Notes under the pieces: model-generated | What the model saw: only the letters and a program-made list of their open reading frames with translations | What the model was told of the DNA's origin: nothing | Databases searched by the model: none | From: Shouchella rhizosphaerae | Lineage (GTDB): Bacteria; Bacillota; Bacilli; Bacillales; Bacillaceae_D | Direction: 5' to 3' | NCBI RefSeq assembly: GCF_900142675.1 | Contig: NZ_FRBS01000001.1 | Location: 1,109,515-1,173,514 of the forward strand | DNA: 64,000 nt | Program-made: the position numbers and the translations under genes | Part shown: positions 9,797 to 18,919 of the stretch, one piece after another | How the letters are laid out: each line of letters opens with the position of its first letter | Position numbering within the stretch: the stretch's first letter is position 1

Positions 9797-10921
9797 TTAG
9801 CGGGGCTTTTTCGCGCTTAAAAAGGCGACCATATGCTCGATGGCAATCCCAATCGCTTCTTCGCTTGGTTGCAGGCGGCTATCATGCAAGCCGTACGGGC
9901 TATCAACGCCAAGCCAAAACATGACGCCGGGGTATTGTTTTAAAAAGTAGCCAAAATCCTCCCCTGTCATTGCTTCTTCTGCCTCTACAAACGTAATGCC
10001 TTTTCGTGTTTTTGAGAAAGCGGCAAACGCTTCTGCCAATTCTGGGTCATTGTAGACTTCGCAGTAATTGGAGCCGTAATCAATCGCAATCTTGCACGCA
10101 AAACTTGCCTCTATCCCAGCAGCAATCGCTTCAAGCCTGCTTTTGACAACTTCCATTGATGCCATCGACAGCGTCCGAATCGTCCCTTCTAACCGGGCCG
10201 TTGCGGCAATGACATTCTGTTTCGTGCCTCCTGCTATAACGCCGAGTGTTACAACTGCTGAATCAAGAGGATCAATGTTGCGTGCGACGACCGTTTGCAC
10301 TTGTGTAACAAAATGGGCACAAGCAACCACCATATCGTTCGCTGTATGGGGATAAGCCGCATGCCCGCCTTTGCCCTGAAAATCAATAAAAAGCTCAGAT
10401 GTATTGGCAAACAATAACCCTGGTTTCGTGGCGATTGACCCGACAGGAAGGTTCGGGTCAATATGGAGTGCATAAATTTCATCGGGCTGCCAAGCACCTA
10501 GTACATCTGCTTCTATAATCGGTTTTGCTCCTCCTGGCCCTTCTTCTGCCGGTTGAAAAATAAACAGCAAATGGCATTCTGGTTCGTGGCTGGCAAAATG
10601 GTCTAGCAAGCCAAGGGCAATCGTCATATGGAAGTCATGCCCACAAGCATGCATCGCTCCTTCATGCTTAGAGGCAAATGAATAGCCTGTTTCCTCGGTA
10701 ATAGGCAGCCCGTCCATATCGGCTCTATAGGCAATCGTATAGTCTTGTCTGCCTTCGACGCGGACAAACACGGCTGTTTTCCACGTTTTGATTTGCAGGC
10801 GCGTTTGCTCCATGTTTGAAATGGTGTCTAAAAGGAGTTGTTGTGTTTTAAATTCGTTAAATCCGAGTTCAGGAATTTGATGAAAAGCACGCCGTATGTG
10901 AATGAGATCGTTCATCTTCAT
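9797..10921 (-). CDS. dapL: N-acetyl-LL-diaminopimelate deacetylase
   Basis: Zinc aminoacylase of peptidase family M20D (374 residues) that removes acetate from N-acetyl-LL-diaminopimelate, the third special step of the acetylated lysine/meso-DAP pathway. Motifs: [10 protein letters not shown] with metal-ligand Asp, HACGHDFHM, and [11 protein letters not shown] with the catalytic Glu. Its start codon overlaps the stop of the upstream aminotransferase (ATGA), so they are coupled. Position in a dapH operon distinguishes it from general amidohydrolases of the same family. B. subtilis YkuR is the counterpart. Confidence 0.92.
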   Translation of the reverse strand: MKMNDLIHIRRAFHQIPELGFNEFKTQQLLLDTISNMEQTRLQIKTWKTAVFVRVEGRQDYTIAYRADMDGLPITEETGYSFASKHEGAMHACGHDFHMTIALGLLDHFASHEPECHLLFIFQPAEEGPGGAKPIIEADVLGAWQPDEIYALHIDPNLPVGSIATKPGLLFANTSELFIDFQGKGGHAAYPHTANDMVVACAHFVTQVQTVVARNIDPLDSAVVTLGVIAGGTKQNVIAATARLEGTIRTLSMASMEVVKSRLEAIAAGIEASFACKIAIDYGSNYCEVYNDPELAEAFAAFSKTRKGITFVEAEEAMTGEDFGYFLKQYPGVMFWLGVDSPYGLHDSRLQPSEEAIGIAIEHMVAFLSAKKPR

Positions 10922-12135
10922 GATGCCACCACTCCGTCAATTTGCGCCAATGCGTTGCGGAAGTGGCCAGCAAACGTGTCGACTTCGGCTTTTGTAAGCG
11001 TAAGTGGCGGAAGCAAACGAACGATCGTTTGTTGGGTGACGTCAATGAGCACCCCTTGTTCCATCATCATTTGTTGAAGTTTTTTCGTGTTTTCCGCCGT
11101 TAATTTGGTCGGCAAGCCAATCATCATCCCTTTGCCGCGGAACGCTTCTAAAATGTTTGGAAATTCCCGTTGCAACTTTGTTAATGTATCATGCAAGTAG
11201 GCTGCTGTTTGTTGGCTAGCAGTGAGGACGCCTTGTTGCTGGAGCACACGGAGCACGGCAAGGCCGAGCGCACAGCTTAATGGCGAAGGAGCAAACGTCG
11301 TACCGTGGTCCCCAGGGGAGAACAACCCGCTCCAATCCTGCTTGACAATGATGCCACCAAGTGGCAGCCCTCCGCCTACTCCTTTTGCAAACAGGACAAC
11401 GTCTGGGCTTAAGTCGGCATGCATGTAGGCAAACAACTTGCCTGTGCGCCCCATACCCGTTTGGATTTCGTCCATGCAAAATAGCATGCCTTCCTGATTA
11501 CATAACGCCTGTGCTTCTTGTAAAAATGAATGGGATAATGGGATGACTCCCCCTGAGCCAAGCACCGGTTCCATAAGCAGTGCAGCAGGCTTGTTCTTTT
11601 TGATGACTGCTCGCAACTCATCGACATTTTCCCTCTCCACTTCATAGACAGGCAAATCATGTTTCGGAAAGTCTTGGTAGACGCCTTTTTGCCGCGTTAG
11701 TTTTAACGCGCCTAACGTTCGGCCATGAAAACTATTTTTTAAAACGACAATGCCTCGTTTCGCTGTCTTTTGTGCCATGCTCCATTTATGGATCAACTTA
11801 ACAGCCGCCTCTGTCGCTTCAGCGCCGGAATTCGCAAAAAACACTTTGCCGCCAAGCGTAGCCTCACTCAGTTGTTCGGCAAGCTCAACCGCCGGCTTGT
11901 TTACATACAAGTTGGAAATATGCAGAAATTTTTGACCTTGTTCTTGAAGAGCCTTTATCACTTCAGGGTGAGAGTGGCCAACCACATTGACAGCAAGACC
12001 TGTAATTAAGTCTAAATAGGATTTGCCATTCTCATCAATTAAATAATTGCCTTCTCCCCGGTCTATAACAAGGGGCAACCGCCCATACGTCCCCATAATC
12101 GCCGCGTTATCCCGCGCAATCCAGTCCACTACCAA
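10918..12135 (-). CDS. ArgD-family aminotransferase, probable N-acetyl-DAP aminotransferase
   Basis: Class III PLP-dependent aminotransferase (405 residues). Visible: the PLP-phosphate region [19 protein letters not shown], the Asp of [12 protein letters not shown], and the Schiff-base lysine in [13 protein letters not shown]. By sequence alone it would be called acetylornithine aminotransferase. It lies between dapH and dapL and overlaps dapL by 4 bp, and no arginine biosynthesis gene is nearby (ahrC at 40.5 kb is the regulator). I therefore infer that it makes N-acetyl-LL-DAP, a job done in B. subtilis by the unrelated PatA. ArgD of E. coli is known to act on succinyl-DAP precursors too. 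Start is TTG 12135 (GTG 12129 is an alternative) after AAGGAG. Confidence 0.85.
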   Translation of the reverse strand: MVVDWIARDNAAIMGTYGRLPLVIDRGEGNYLIDENGKSYLDLITGLAVNVVGHSHPEVIKALQEQGQKFLHISNLYVNKPAVELAEQLSEATLGGKVFFANSGAEATEAAVKLIHKWSMAQKTAKRGIVVLKNSFHGRTLGALKLTRQKGVYQDFPKHDLPVYEVERENVDELRAVIKKNKPAALLMEPVLGSGGVIPLSHSFLQEAQALCNQEGMLFCMDEIQTGMGRTGKLFAYMHADLSPDVVLFAKGVGGGLPLGGIIVKQDWSGLFSPGDHGTTFAPSPLSCALGLAVLRVLQQQGVLTASQQTAAYLHDTLTKLQREFPNILEAFRGKGMMIGLPTKLTAENTKKLQQMMMEQGVLIDVTQQTIVRLLPPLTLTKAEVDTFAGHFRNALAQIDGVVAS

Positions 12136-12144
12136 TCCACTCCT

Positions 12145-12180
12145 TTTTTATGAAAACAGCTTTGCCTAAGGGCAAAGCTG
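12145..12180 (-). terminator. Hairpin between dapH and the aminotransferase gene
   Basis: Perfect 10-bp stem CAGCTTTGCC / GGCAAAGCTG with a TAAG loop, followed on the minus strand by TTTTCAT. Probably a leaky intra-operon terminator that lowers expression of the two downstream genes. Confidence 0.65.
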
Positions 12181-12191
12181 CACACGATACG

Positions 12192-12914
12192 TTATTGGTC
12201 TTCATTTAAACGGCGAAGCTCCAGCTTTATTTCCGTTTTGCCTTTTGTTTTCTCATCAATTTCTTTAATCACGCGTGCTGGCGTCCCAGCAACTACTGTA
12301 TTGGCAGGAACGTCTTCTGTTACAATCGCACCAGCTGCTACTACAGCACCAGCGCCTACACGGACACCTTCTAAAATGACGGCATTTGCGCCGATGACAA
12401 CGCCGTCCTCAATGATAACAGGAGAAGCTGATGGTGGCTCGATAACACCAGCCAACACAGCACCAGCACCAACGTGACAATTTTTCCCGACAGTCGCACG
12501 CCCGCCAAGGACAGCATTCATGTCAATCATTGTTCCTTCGCCAATGACAGCGCCGATATTAATGCTTGCCCCCATCATAATAACGGCCCCTTTTCCAATT
12601 TCCACTTGGTCGCGAATAATGGCGCCTGGTTCAATTCGCGCTTCTACTCCTTTTAAATCGAGGAGCGGAATTGCTGAATAGCGGCGGTCATTCTCAACAA
12701 CAGTATCTTCAATCAACGCAGCATTTTCGTTAAGGACAGCTTCAATCTCGCTCCATTCGCCAAAGACCACGCCCGTGTTGCCATTTATAAATGACTGCAC
12801 GCCTTCGCCAAAGGAAAGGTTGTCAAGTTGACCCTTTATGTAAACTTTTACAGGAGTTTTCTTTTCAGATTTAGAAATAAACTCAATAATTTCGTTTGCA
12901 TCCATCATTTTCAT
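12192..12914 (-). CDS. dapH: Tetrahydrodipicolinate N-acetyltransferase
   Basis: Transfers acetyl from acetyl-CoA to tetrahydrodipicolinate, entering the acetylated branch of lysine/meso-DAP synthesis. A unique N-terminal domain ([20 protein letters not shown]) is followed by left-handed beta-helix hexapeptide repeats ([13 protein letters not shown] and many more), as in the DapH/DapD trimeric enzymes. Start ATG 12914 follows AAAGGAGG; an upstream extension to 12956 is rejected. 240 residues against 236 in B. subtilis. Confidence 0.95.
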   Translation of the reverse strand: MKMMDANEIIEFISKSEKKTPVKVYIKGQLDNLSFGEGVQSFINGNTGVVFGEWSEIEAVLNENAALIEDTVVENDRRYSAIPLLDLKGVEARIEPGAIIRDQVEIGKGAVIMMGASINIGAVIGEGTMIDMNAVLGGRATVGKNCHVGAGAVLAGVIEPPSASPVIIEDGVVIGANAVILEGVRVGAGAVVAAGAIVTEDVPANTVVAGTPARVIKEIDEKTKGKTEIKLELRRLNEDQ

Positions 12915-12974
12915 GTATGTAGCCTCCTTTGTTCTGTCATTATGATAAAGTGTCACGCTTAAAATTGCAATGGA

Positions 12975-13871
12975 CTAGCTTAAAATCGCTAGAAAGAACG
13001 TCAGTGAAAACAAACTGACAAGTGTGGTGACGAGCGTAATCGAGGAGACAAGTTTTGGTTCTGAATCAAACTGGACCGCATACATCACGATTGTGGCCGC
13101 GCTTGGCATTGCCGCCGATATAATCAACACTTTGCTAAGGATTTCGCTAATAGGCAAAAAGGAAACGATCACAAACGCGACAACAGGGGAAATCGCCATC
13201 CGTATGACTGTCGCAACGGTCAGCTTTTCCCACGCAAACCCACGCAATGGAATCATTGCTAGTTGCATCCCTAAAATTAACATTACCGTCGGAATGGCCG
13301 CCTCCGCGACGATATCAATCGGTTGAAAGAGGTTTGGCGGCAGTGCGACGCCACCTACATTGAGTCCGAGTGCTAGAACCGTTGCATACGTTGCTGGCAT
13401 TTTTAAAACCGCTAACACGGCCCCTTTCATAGCGGCTTTGCCTCTAGCTGCGTAATACACGCCGAAAATATTCATGATAATCGATTGCAACACCATAAAT
13501 GAAACAGCGAGGTCAAAGGCACCCTCGCCATAAGCAAATAATATAATCGGCGTTCCGTAATTCCCTACATTCATAAAGGAAGTGGCTAAGATCATCCCGC
13601 TTTCTTCACTGAGACTTAGTTTGCGCAGTTTTGCATACCCTTTTGTAATGACAATTAACGACGCAAGCAAGAGAAGGGCAAACAAGGCCATATAGGCATA
13701 TTGGGCGTCAAGATTCCCAGTATAAAAAGTACGAAAAACGAGGCACGGCGTCATAATATAAATCGCTACAGACGACACCGAACGTATGTCGAGCATAAAC
13801 GCCCGCTGCAGCAAAAAACCTGCTGCAAAAATGGAACAAACGGGCAATACGACTTGCAAAAAAATCCCCAT
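12975..13871 (-). CDS. AEC-family (auxin efflux carrier) transporter
   Basis: Integral membrane protein of 298 residues with about ten hydrophobic segments and the two-half layout of the AEC family (MFVLQVV-type start, SFMNVGNYGTPIILFAYGEGA in the first half, ISAAMPSAATIVMYAVQF in the second). Members export or exchange malate and other organic acids or amino acids; the substrate cannot be read from sequence. Start ATG 13871 follows AAGGAAGG; the frame is open another 92 codons upstream, but that part is charged, has no membrane character and covers a repeat-like intergenic region. Confidence 0.88.
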   Translation of the reverse strand: MGIFLQVVLPVCSIFAAGFLLQRAFMLDIRSVSSVAIYIMTPCLVFRTFYTGNLDAQYAYMALFALLLLASLIVITKGYAKLRKLSLSEESGMILATSFMNVGNYGTPIILFAYGEGAFDLAVSFMVLQSIIMNIFGVYYAARGKAAMKGAVLAVLKMPATYATVLALGLNVGGVALPPNLFQPIDIVAEAAIPTVMLILGMQLAMIPLRGFAWEKLTVATVIRMAISPVVAFVIVSFLPISEILSKVLIISAAMPSAATIVMYAVQFDSEPKLVSSITLVTTLVSLFSLTFFLAILS

Positions 13872-13929
13872 CAGAACACCTTCCTTAAAAACAAAAAACG
13901 AACGAAAACGTCCGTTTGCCTCGCTCTTA

Positions 13930-14055
13930 TGCTTTAGAATAGTTGTGGCACAGGCAAGAAAACGTATTGCCCATAAACACGTTTCTTCGCATCTCCCCTC
14001 GCCATAAGCGCTCAGTCTGCGTGTGTTGCCAACGTTGTCAGCAACACACACGAAC
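13930..14055. repeat. Possible divergent member of the 3'-UTR repeat family
   Basis: On the plus strand: AGAAAACG at the left, CGCATCTCCCCTCGCC in the middle, CAGTCTG at 14014-14020, then a hairpin GTGTGTTGC / GCAACACAC (14022-14051). The order (AGAAAACG, CAGTCTG, hairpin) resembles the four better copies, but the covarying stem is not clear. CGAGGGGAGATGCGAAG (minus strand) recurs nearly intact near 55690. Confidence 0.35.
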
Positions 14056-14067
14056 GAACACTTTCGT

Positions 14068-15087
14068 TTAAGAGATAATTTCCTCAATAAACACCGTATT
14101 CTCTTGAGCCAAATCAATCGTTTGCACTGTAATTTGTTGTCCTCCATTATTCGTATGCAAAATATGAATAACAGGGCGTTGCGGCAAACCGCTATTTTGG
14201 CTTACAACAATGCCGTGCAAGCCGTTGGACAACACGACTTGGCTTCCAGTTGGATAAAGGGCCACGCTCCGCAAAAAGTCATTCATAAACACATGGCTAA
14301 AACGTTTATTCGTAAAAGCCAACATAAATTCGCATGCTTCCCCAGGTTCCATTAATGCTTCTCCGTTACGCCGGTGGGTCAAATGGTCAAACGCGTTGGC
14401 GATCGCTACAATTTGCGCAAATTCATGGACAGCCGAAGCAGCCACTTTGCGGGGATGGCCTGTTTGCGAAAAGTCCTCATGGTGGCATAAGGCAACATGG
14501 GCGACAACTTTGCCAAACTCAGCGACCGTTTTCAAAAAGTTGTATCCTCTCCACGTATGGTCTGAACCATGCACAACGCCAGGCTCGTCATAGGATGCAG
14601 GCAGCACTTTTCCGATATCATGAAGCAGAGCAGAAATCGCCAGTTGCTCTAGCTTTTTATCTGAATACCCGTGCCGGGCACCGATCGTAGTCGAAATAAG
14701 GCCAACCATAAGCGCGTGGGCATAAAGAGAATCGCTTCCGTTTCGAATAAACTGAAGAAATTCCTGTGCTTTGGCGGTTTCCACTACTTTTTCCATCACC
14801 GCTAACACACGCTCTTTCCACTCCTCTTCCCCATAGCCAATAAAACGAAGGGAATCTTCTTCAAAAATAGAATCGATTTGCGTTTTAGGAGACGCCGCCT
14901 CCTCTTCAAAATTGCTTTCCTCTGGAAGATCAAGGGGCACTATATGGACACCAAATTTTCGCAATCTTGCAATATGGTTAGCTGTTAAAGAAGCCCCTTT
15001 ACTTAGCAGAACCTGGCCGTCCATGGAAAATATCTCTTTCCCAAGGGATGCGCCAGGCAAAACATCTTCAATGTTGACATACCTCAT
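14068..15087 (-). CDS. HD-domain (degenerate HD-GYP-like) protein
   Basis: 339-residue cytoplasmic protein with an N-terminal DUF3391-like region (LPGASLGKEIFSMDGQVLL) and a central HD phosphohydrolase domain: ALLHDIGKVLP carries the HD pair, and CHHEDFSQTGHPR follows. The last motif would be HHE...GYP in a cyclic di-GMP phosphodiesterase of the HD-GYP class; here it is GHP. Fold and metal site are therefore supported, c-di-GMP cleavage is not certain. The ATG at 15087 (MRYVNIEDVLPG) has AGGTG about 10 bases upstream; an ATG at 15111 is a poorer alternative. It stands alone between an AEC transporter and an MscS gene. Confidence 0.82.
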   Translation of the reverse strand: MRYVNIEDVLPGASLGKEIFSMDGQVLLSKGASLTANHIARLRKFGVHIVPLDLPEESNFEEEAASPKTQIDSIFEEDSLRFIGYGEEEWKERVLAVMEKVVETAKAQEFLQFIRNGSDSLYAHALMVGLISTTIGARHGYSDKKLEQLAISALLHDIGKVLPASYDEPGVVHGSDHTWRGYNFLKTVAEFGKVVAHVALCHHEDFSQTGHPRKVAASAVHEFAQIVAIANAFDHLTHRRNGEALMEPGEACEFMLAFTNKRFSHVFMNDFLRSVALYPTGSQVVLSNGLHGIVVSQNSGLPQRPVIHILHTNNGGQQITVQTIDLAQENTVFIEEIIS

Positions 15088-15228
15088 ACAAAGATACACC
15101 TGGCATCGCAACCAGGCCCCTCCTCTTTTTCAAATTACGTCACGAATGATTGCCTTTTCATTATAACGAACTCTTGTCCCGAAAGAAAGGGGAAACGCTA
15201 AAACGCCCTTCGGTAAAGGCATCTAAGC

Positions 15229-15256
15229 TAAAAAACCTTGCTGTTAGGCAAGGTTT
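15229..15256 (-). terminator. Terminator of the 15.3-16.4 kb MscS gene
   Basis: On the minus strand AACCTTGC, short loop, GCAAGGTT, then a T-run. It is placed directly after repeat copy 15257-15318. Confidence 0.9.
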
Positions 15257-15318
15257 CAAACTATAGACGAACGCTCGCATCCTTCATTGCTCCCCTCGGC
15301 TCCAAGCGTTCTCTATTC
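15257..15318 (-). repeat. 3'-UTR repeat element, copy A
   Basis: Read on the minus strand (sense with the MscS gene): GAACGCT (15311-15305 side) pairs with AGCGTTC... in reverse; the closing arms are GAACGCT at 15269-15275 and AGCGTTC at 15305-15311. The tail CGTCTATAGTTTGAA then runs into the terminator. The outer pair is G-C here where other copies have A-T, a compensatory change. Confidence 0.65.
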
Positions 15319-15324
15319 GTTCGG

Positions 15325-16425
15325 CTAAGATGATTCGCCAGCTTTTTGAAACTGTTCATCATCTTGTTGATCTAACACAACAATTGGCTTTAAGACAGAT
15401 ATTCCTTCGTCCTTTAAAATATCGAGAATGTCGTAGTTAATTTCCTGTTTAATCTCATGCCATTCAGACCAAGCGACTGTTTTCGTAAAGTAATATACAA
15501 AAATGTTATAGCTCGATTCACCAAATTCGTCAAAATAAACCATGACTGTATCTTGGACAACGCCAGGATGGTTAAGAATCCGTTCGCGAATCTCCTCCAC
15601 GGCTCTTTGCAACTCGAATCTTGTTGCTTCTTGACCGACGCCTATCGAATAGTTTACACGCCGCATATTCATTTCCGACCAGTTGGTAATTGCTTCGTTA
15701 GACAACGTTTTGTTCGGGACAATCACCACCGCATCCGCAAACGTGCGGATTTTCGTGCTACGAAACGTGATGTCTTCTACAACGCCTTCAACAGATGGCG
15801 TAGAAATCCAATCCCCTTTTTTAAAAGGCTTTTCCAAAATAATAACTACACCGCCGAACAAATTGGCAACCGTTTCTTGGGCAGCTAACGCAAATGCTAA
15901 TCCGCCAAGACCAAGGCCAGCGATAAATCCGTTTACGTTCACGCCCATCGCTGACAAGCAAGCAACGATTGTCAAAGCAATCACTACGAAACGAAGAATG
16001 TTTGAAATAAAGGGAACGAGCATATGGTCGTCTCTTAAATGCAATTTTTGTTTGGCAAACGCCATAAATGTCCCATGAGTGGAAACATAATTATAGAGCC
16101 CCCAACCGCCAAGCACAATCAATACACTGCCATAAACGTTGTTTAGTAAGGCCAGTTCTCTCATATTGATGCCCAGCGCATTTAAAGCAACGTAAGTGCC
16201 GATCACGATAAAAAAGACACGCAACGGCCGCTCAAACGAAAGGAGCAGCTGCGTTAAAAGAGACACATTGGTTTTTTTCGCAGTCGCTAAAATGACTTTA
16301 AACAAATACTTCGTGAATAGTTTGCGAAACAGGAGAAAAATAAGAAACAGCCCGATTGCTGTGAGCAGGTTCATCCACGGAAACTCAATCAAATAGTCCG
16401 TTATGTTCTTCCAGATGGTGTTCAT
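15325..16425 (-). CDS. MscS-family mechanosensitive channel
   Basis: 366-residue membrane protein; larger than YkuT. Four or five N-terminal membrane segments, then the MscS core: pore helix (NGFIAGLGLGGLAFALAAQE), GDWISTPSVEGVVEDITFRST, and VPNKTLSN. The extra segments and the length fit the YhdY/YbdG subgroup, which have modest channel activity. Start ATG 16425 follows AAGAGAGG. The protein ends 7 bp before repeat copy A and its terminator. How the two MscS genes of this window share work is unknown. Confidence 0.9.
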   Translation of the reverse strand: MNTIWKNITDYLIEFPWMNLLTAIGLFLIFLLFRKLFTKYLFKVILATAKKTNVSLLTQLLLSFERPLRVFFIVIGTYVALNALGINMRELALLNNVYGSVLIVLGGWGLYNYVSTHGTFMAFAKQKLHLRDDHMLVPFISNILRFVVIALTIVACLSAMGVNVNGFIAGLGLGGLAFALAAQETVANLFGGVVIILEKPFKKGDWISTPSVEGVVEDITFRSTKIRTFADAVVIVPNKTLSNEAITNWSEMNMRRVNYSIGVGQEATRFELQRAVEEIRERILNHPGVVQDTVMVYFDEFGESSYNIFVYYFTKTVAWSEWHEIKQEINYDILDILKDEGISVLKPIVVLDQQDDEQFQKAGESS

Positions 16426-16485
16426 GGCAAAAACCTCTCTTAACAAAATGTACCGCTTCATTTTAACATGATCTAGTGGACGAGG

Positions 16486-16680
16486 CTATTGCAAGAGTTG
16501 CCGTAGCAGCTTGCCAATGTGCGAGCTAGTTACTAGCCCATCGCTATCCAGCGGGTAAAACTCATTTGAAAATTCTTCGTTTCGAGGCACTGCCTGTCGT
16601 TTGATTGCCTCCTTTCGGCTTGCCCACTTGACAGCCAAATAGAAAGACACAACCGCTGCCGCCACCCACTGCCGTTTCAC
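16486..16680 (-). CDS. Small hypothetical membrane protein
   Basis: 64 residues from GTG 16680, which sits six bases after GGGGG; the ATG at 16686 is too close to that site. The N-terminus has one hydrophobic stretch (WVAAAVVSFYLAVKWA) followed by a basic then acidic soluble tail (NEFYPLDSDG). I do not recognise it. Coding is supported by the ribosome site and an open frame only. Confidence 0.5.
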   Translation of the reverse strand: MKRQWVAAAVVSFYLAVKWASRKEAIKRQAVPRNEEFSNEFYPLDSDGLVTSSHIGKLLRQLLQ

Positions 16681-16960
16681 AGACATCCCCCTTTCCGATC
16701 CAGATGGAAGTAGCTTGCGCGTAAAAACAATCGTTTATGTGAACAGGAGATTGGCGGCTGACAGAAGCACGGTCCCTTATGAACGGGTTAACATTTGTCT
16801 ATACTATGGTTATTAAGCGAAATGACCGCCTAGCTTGCATACAAGTTGTTAGTCCATTTACATTGTGAACAATTTATAAACAACGGCTAATTTCATTAAG
16901 TGCTCACAATTTCTTGTTATACTAACATCGCACTTAAAGATGAATGGAGGATATTCTTAC

Positions 16961-17536
16961 ATGTTTTTTAAACGGTTAAGTCTTGCAGTTTTTCTGTTGT
17001 TGCCATTGTTTGTTTTCCCACTCACAGCCGGGGCACACTCCCATTTTCAATCGTCAACACCTGGTGAAAATGAAGAAGTCAATGAACCTGTTACGGAAGT
17101 CCAAGTTTCTTTTGATGGCGGAATTGGCACAGCGGATATGACGATCACAAACACCGACACAGATGAAGAGGCAGCGATCGAGTCCATTGATGTAGATAAC
17201 ACATCGATGACAGCGATTTTGCAGGAACCTCTAAGCAATGGGGCATACACCGTTGAATGGCAAAACATTGGCGACGACGGCCATTCTTTGGATGGATCTT
17301 TTTCGTTTCAAGTAAATGCAGAGGAAGAAACAACTCCTGAGGATGAAAGCATAGCGGAAGAAAATGCCGCAAACGAAAACGAAGTGAAGCAAGATCGTGA
17401 CCACGAAGCAAGTGGACCAGGAGAGGATGAAACAAACACAGCTGGCACGTCTGTTCTTTGGCTTTCTATCATTATTGCTGGCCTTTTTATTGTAGCGCTC
17501 GTCATTTTTACCGTGTTACGCAAACGCAAATCATAA
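16961..17536 (+). CDS. CopC-domain copper-associated membrane protein
   Basis: 191 residues. A signal peptide (MFFKRLSLAVFLLLPLFVFP) ends at AGA, leaving mature His26 as first residue, in HSHFQSSTPGENEEV. That is the CopC pattern in which the N-terminal His takes part in Cu(II) binding; a later GDDGHSLDGSFSF is the matching C-terminal motif. A Glu/Asp/Asn-rich linker and one membrane helix (WLSIIIAGLFIVALVIFTVL) with a basic end follow. No CopD or YcnJ permease is adjacent, so copper delivery is inferred from the domain alone. ATG 16961 follows GGAGG; ATG 16940 has no site. A repeat element sits in its 3' region. Confidence 0.85.
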   Translation: MFFKRLSLAVFLLLPLFVFPLTAGAHSHFQSSTPGENEEVNEPVTEVQVSFDGGIGTADMTITNTDTDEEAAIESIDVDNTSMTAILQEPLSNGAYTVEWQNIGDDGHSLDGSFSFQVNAEEETTPEDESIAEENAANENEVKQDRDHEASGPGEDETNTAGTSVLWLSIIIAGLFIVALVIFTVLRKRKS

Positions 17537-17551
17537 AAATGACTCGGGCGG

Positions 17552-17604
17552 TTAGAAAACACTCGTCAAACAATGACGTATGGGAGTGTTTGTCTACAGT
17601 CTGA
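17552..17604 (+). repeat. 3'-UTR repeat element, copy B
   Basis: Plus strand, sense with the CopC-like gene: AAACACT (17557-17563) pairs with AGTGTTT (17585-17591), followed by GTCTACAGTCTGA. The stem keeps pairing although the fifth base pair differs from the copies at 47.1 kb. ACGTATGGGAG lies inside the loop. Confidence 0.7.
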
Positions 17605-17675
17605 GCCAACCAAACAGCAAAAAAATTTTCTGCGTGATTCCAGTGCTTTTCGTTTTTAGATTGGACGGTTTAAGC

Positions 17676-17681
17676 TATAAT
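17676..17681 (+). promoter_or_regulatory. -10 box upstream of the AI-2E family gene
   Basis: A perfect TATAAT about 105 bp before the TTG start; the -35 (TTTTTA at 17 bp) is poor. Confidence 0.45.
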
Positions 17682-17785
17682 GGAAAGAGGCACCTTTGTC
17701 CGTCGATCATTCTTTTTTTAAAAGGATGTTCTCATATCTAGGAGCACTTTCCATTTGTTTTGTATGCGTAGGAGGTTTTCAATAG

Positions 17786-18874
17786 TTGAACCGTTCACTC
17801 GTGAAGAAAATCTTTTTGATTGTTGTCATTGCAGCCGCTGGATTATTTGTCTACTTTAATCTTTCAGCGTTTATGCCGATTTTGCTGGCGCTGCTAACAG
17901 CGATGGTGTTTGAGCCATTCGTAAAATTTTTACAGAAGAAGATGAAACAAGAAAAACGGCTCTTGCCGGTGACGATTGTGTTTTTGAGCTTTTTGTTTGT
18001 CAGTGGTGTTCTTTTATACATAACGGTTCGCTATTTAATTGAATCTATTTATGGTTGGACATTACAGCTGCCCCAATATGCATTTGAAATCCAGCAGTTC
18101 GCTGACAAGCTTATTAGTGACTTCACAGATACGTTGGATCGTATTCCTCAAGGAGCGGCCATTGTTGCGGAACTGCAACGCCTTTCTGAGACAGCTGTTG
18201 ACACCGTGCTAGGATTCACAGCCACAGTCATTACAACGATTGCAGCATGGCTTCAATCGATTCCTAACTTGCTGTTTGTTACTCTTGTATACATCATCAC
18301 CCTTTTCTTATTTAGCCTTGATTTGCCGCGTCTGCTCAGCAACACGTTCAATTTATTTAAAGACGAAACGTCACAAAAGTTGCAATTCGTTTTTCGACGC
18401 ATGGGCAAAGTATTTTTAGGCTATTGGAAAGCGCAATTTATTTTAAGCATCGGCGTCTTCCTAGCCTGTTATATCAGCTTATTATTTATTGCTCCAAGCT
18501 CTGCCTTGATTATGTCGATTTTGATTTGGGTAGTCGACATTATTCCATTGTACGTCGGACCTGCCCTTATTCTAGTACCATGGGGCTTGGTCGTTATCAT
18601 ACTTGGGAATACGGCAATGGGCATTCAATTGATGGTGCTTGCCCTCGTGCTGTTGATTTTGCGCCGTATCATTGAACCAAAAGTTTTAGGTGACTCAATT
18701 GGTTTAAATGCATTGCCAACCGTGCTGTCGATGTACTTTGGTTTTGTATTCTTCGGTGTCATGGGATTGATTTTTGGGCCTTTTGTTTACATTGCTGTCC
18801 GCTCGGCAATAGAAGCAGGTTTGTTCCGTTTAAATGCCCCAGAGGAACCAACAGCAAAAGGAGAAAATGTATAA
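17786..18874 (+). CDS. AI-2E/YtvI-family membrane transporter
   Basis: 362-residue polytopic membrane protein. Layout of the family: two N-terminal helices, a soluble stretch (QLPQYAFEIQQFADKLISDF), then several helices, with the conserved end PKVLGDSIGLNALPTVLSMYFGFVFFGVMG. Relatives include YtvI, annotated as a sporulation membrane protein, and sodium/proton antiporters of halophiles; the transported substrate here is unknown. TTG start with GGAGG upstream. A textbook terminator follows. Confidence 0.87.
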   Translation: MNRSLVKKIFLIVVIAAAGLFVYFNLSAFMPILLALLTAMVFEPFVKFLQKKMKQEKRLLPVTIVFLSFLFVSGVLLYITVRYLIESIYGWTLQLPQYAFEIQQFADKLISDFTDTLDRIPQGAAIVAELQRLSETAVDTVLGFTATVITTIAAWLQSIPNLLFVTLVYIITLFLFSLDLPRLLSNTFNLFKDETSQKLQFVFRRMGKVFLGYWKAQFILSIGVFLACYISLLFIAPSSALIMSILIWVVDIIPLYVGPALILVPWGLVVIILGNTAMGIQLMVLALVLLILRRIIEPKVLGDSIGLNALPTVLSMYFGFVFFGVMGLIFGPFVYIAVRSAIEAGLFRLNAPEEPTAKGENV

Positions 18875-18881
18875 AAGACAA

Positions 18882-18917
18882 GGGTCTCCAGCGATTGCGC
18901 TGGAGACCCTTTTTTTG
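18882..18917 (+). terminator. Rho-independent terminator
   Basis: Perfect 12-bp stem GGGTCTCCAGCG / CGCTGGAGACCC with ATTG loop and seven or more T residues. It ends the AI-2E family gene. Confidence 0.95.
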
Positions 18918-18919
18918 TT

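Noticed and set aside
13872..14147. 92-codon N-terminal extension of the AEC transporter
   Set aside because: Charged, without membrane character, lies over an intergenic repeat, and the internal ATG has a proper ribosome site.
16865..16910. TTGTGAAC ... CTCACAA half-sites upstream of the CopC-like gene, resembling Rex or Fnr sites
   Set aside because: The halves are about 36 bp apart; Rex and Fnr need close, symmetric spacing.
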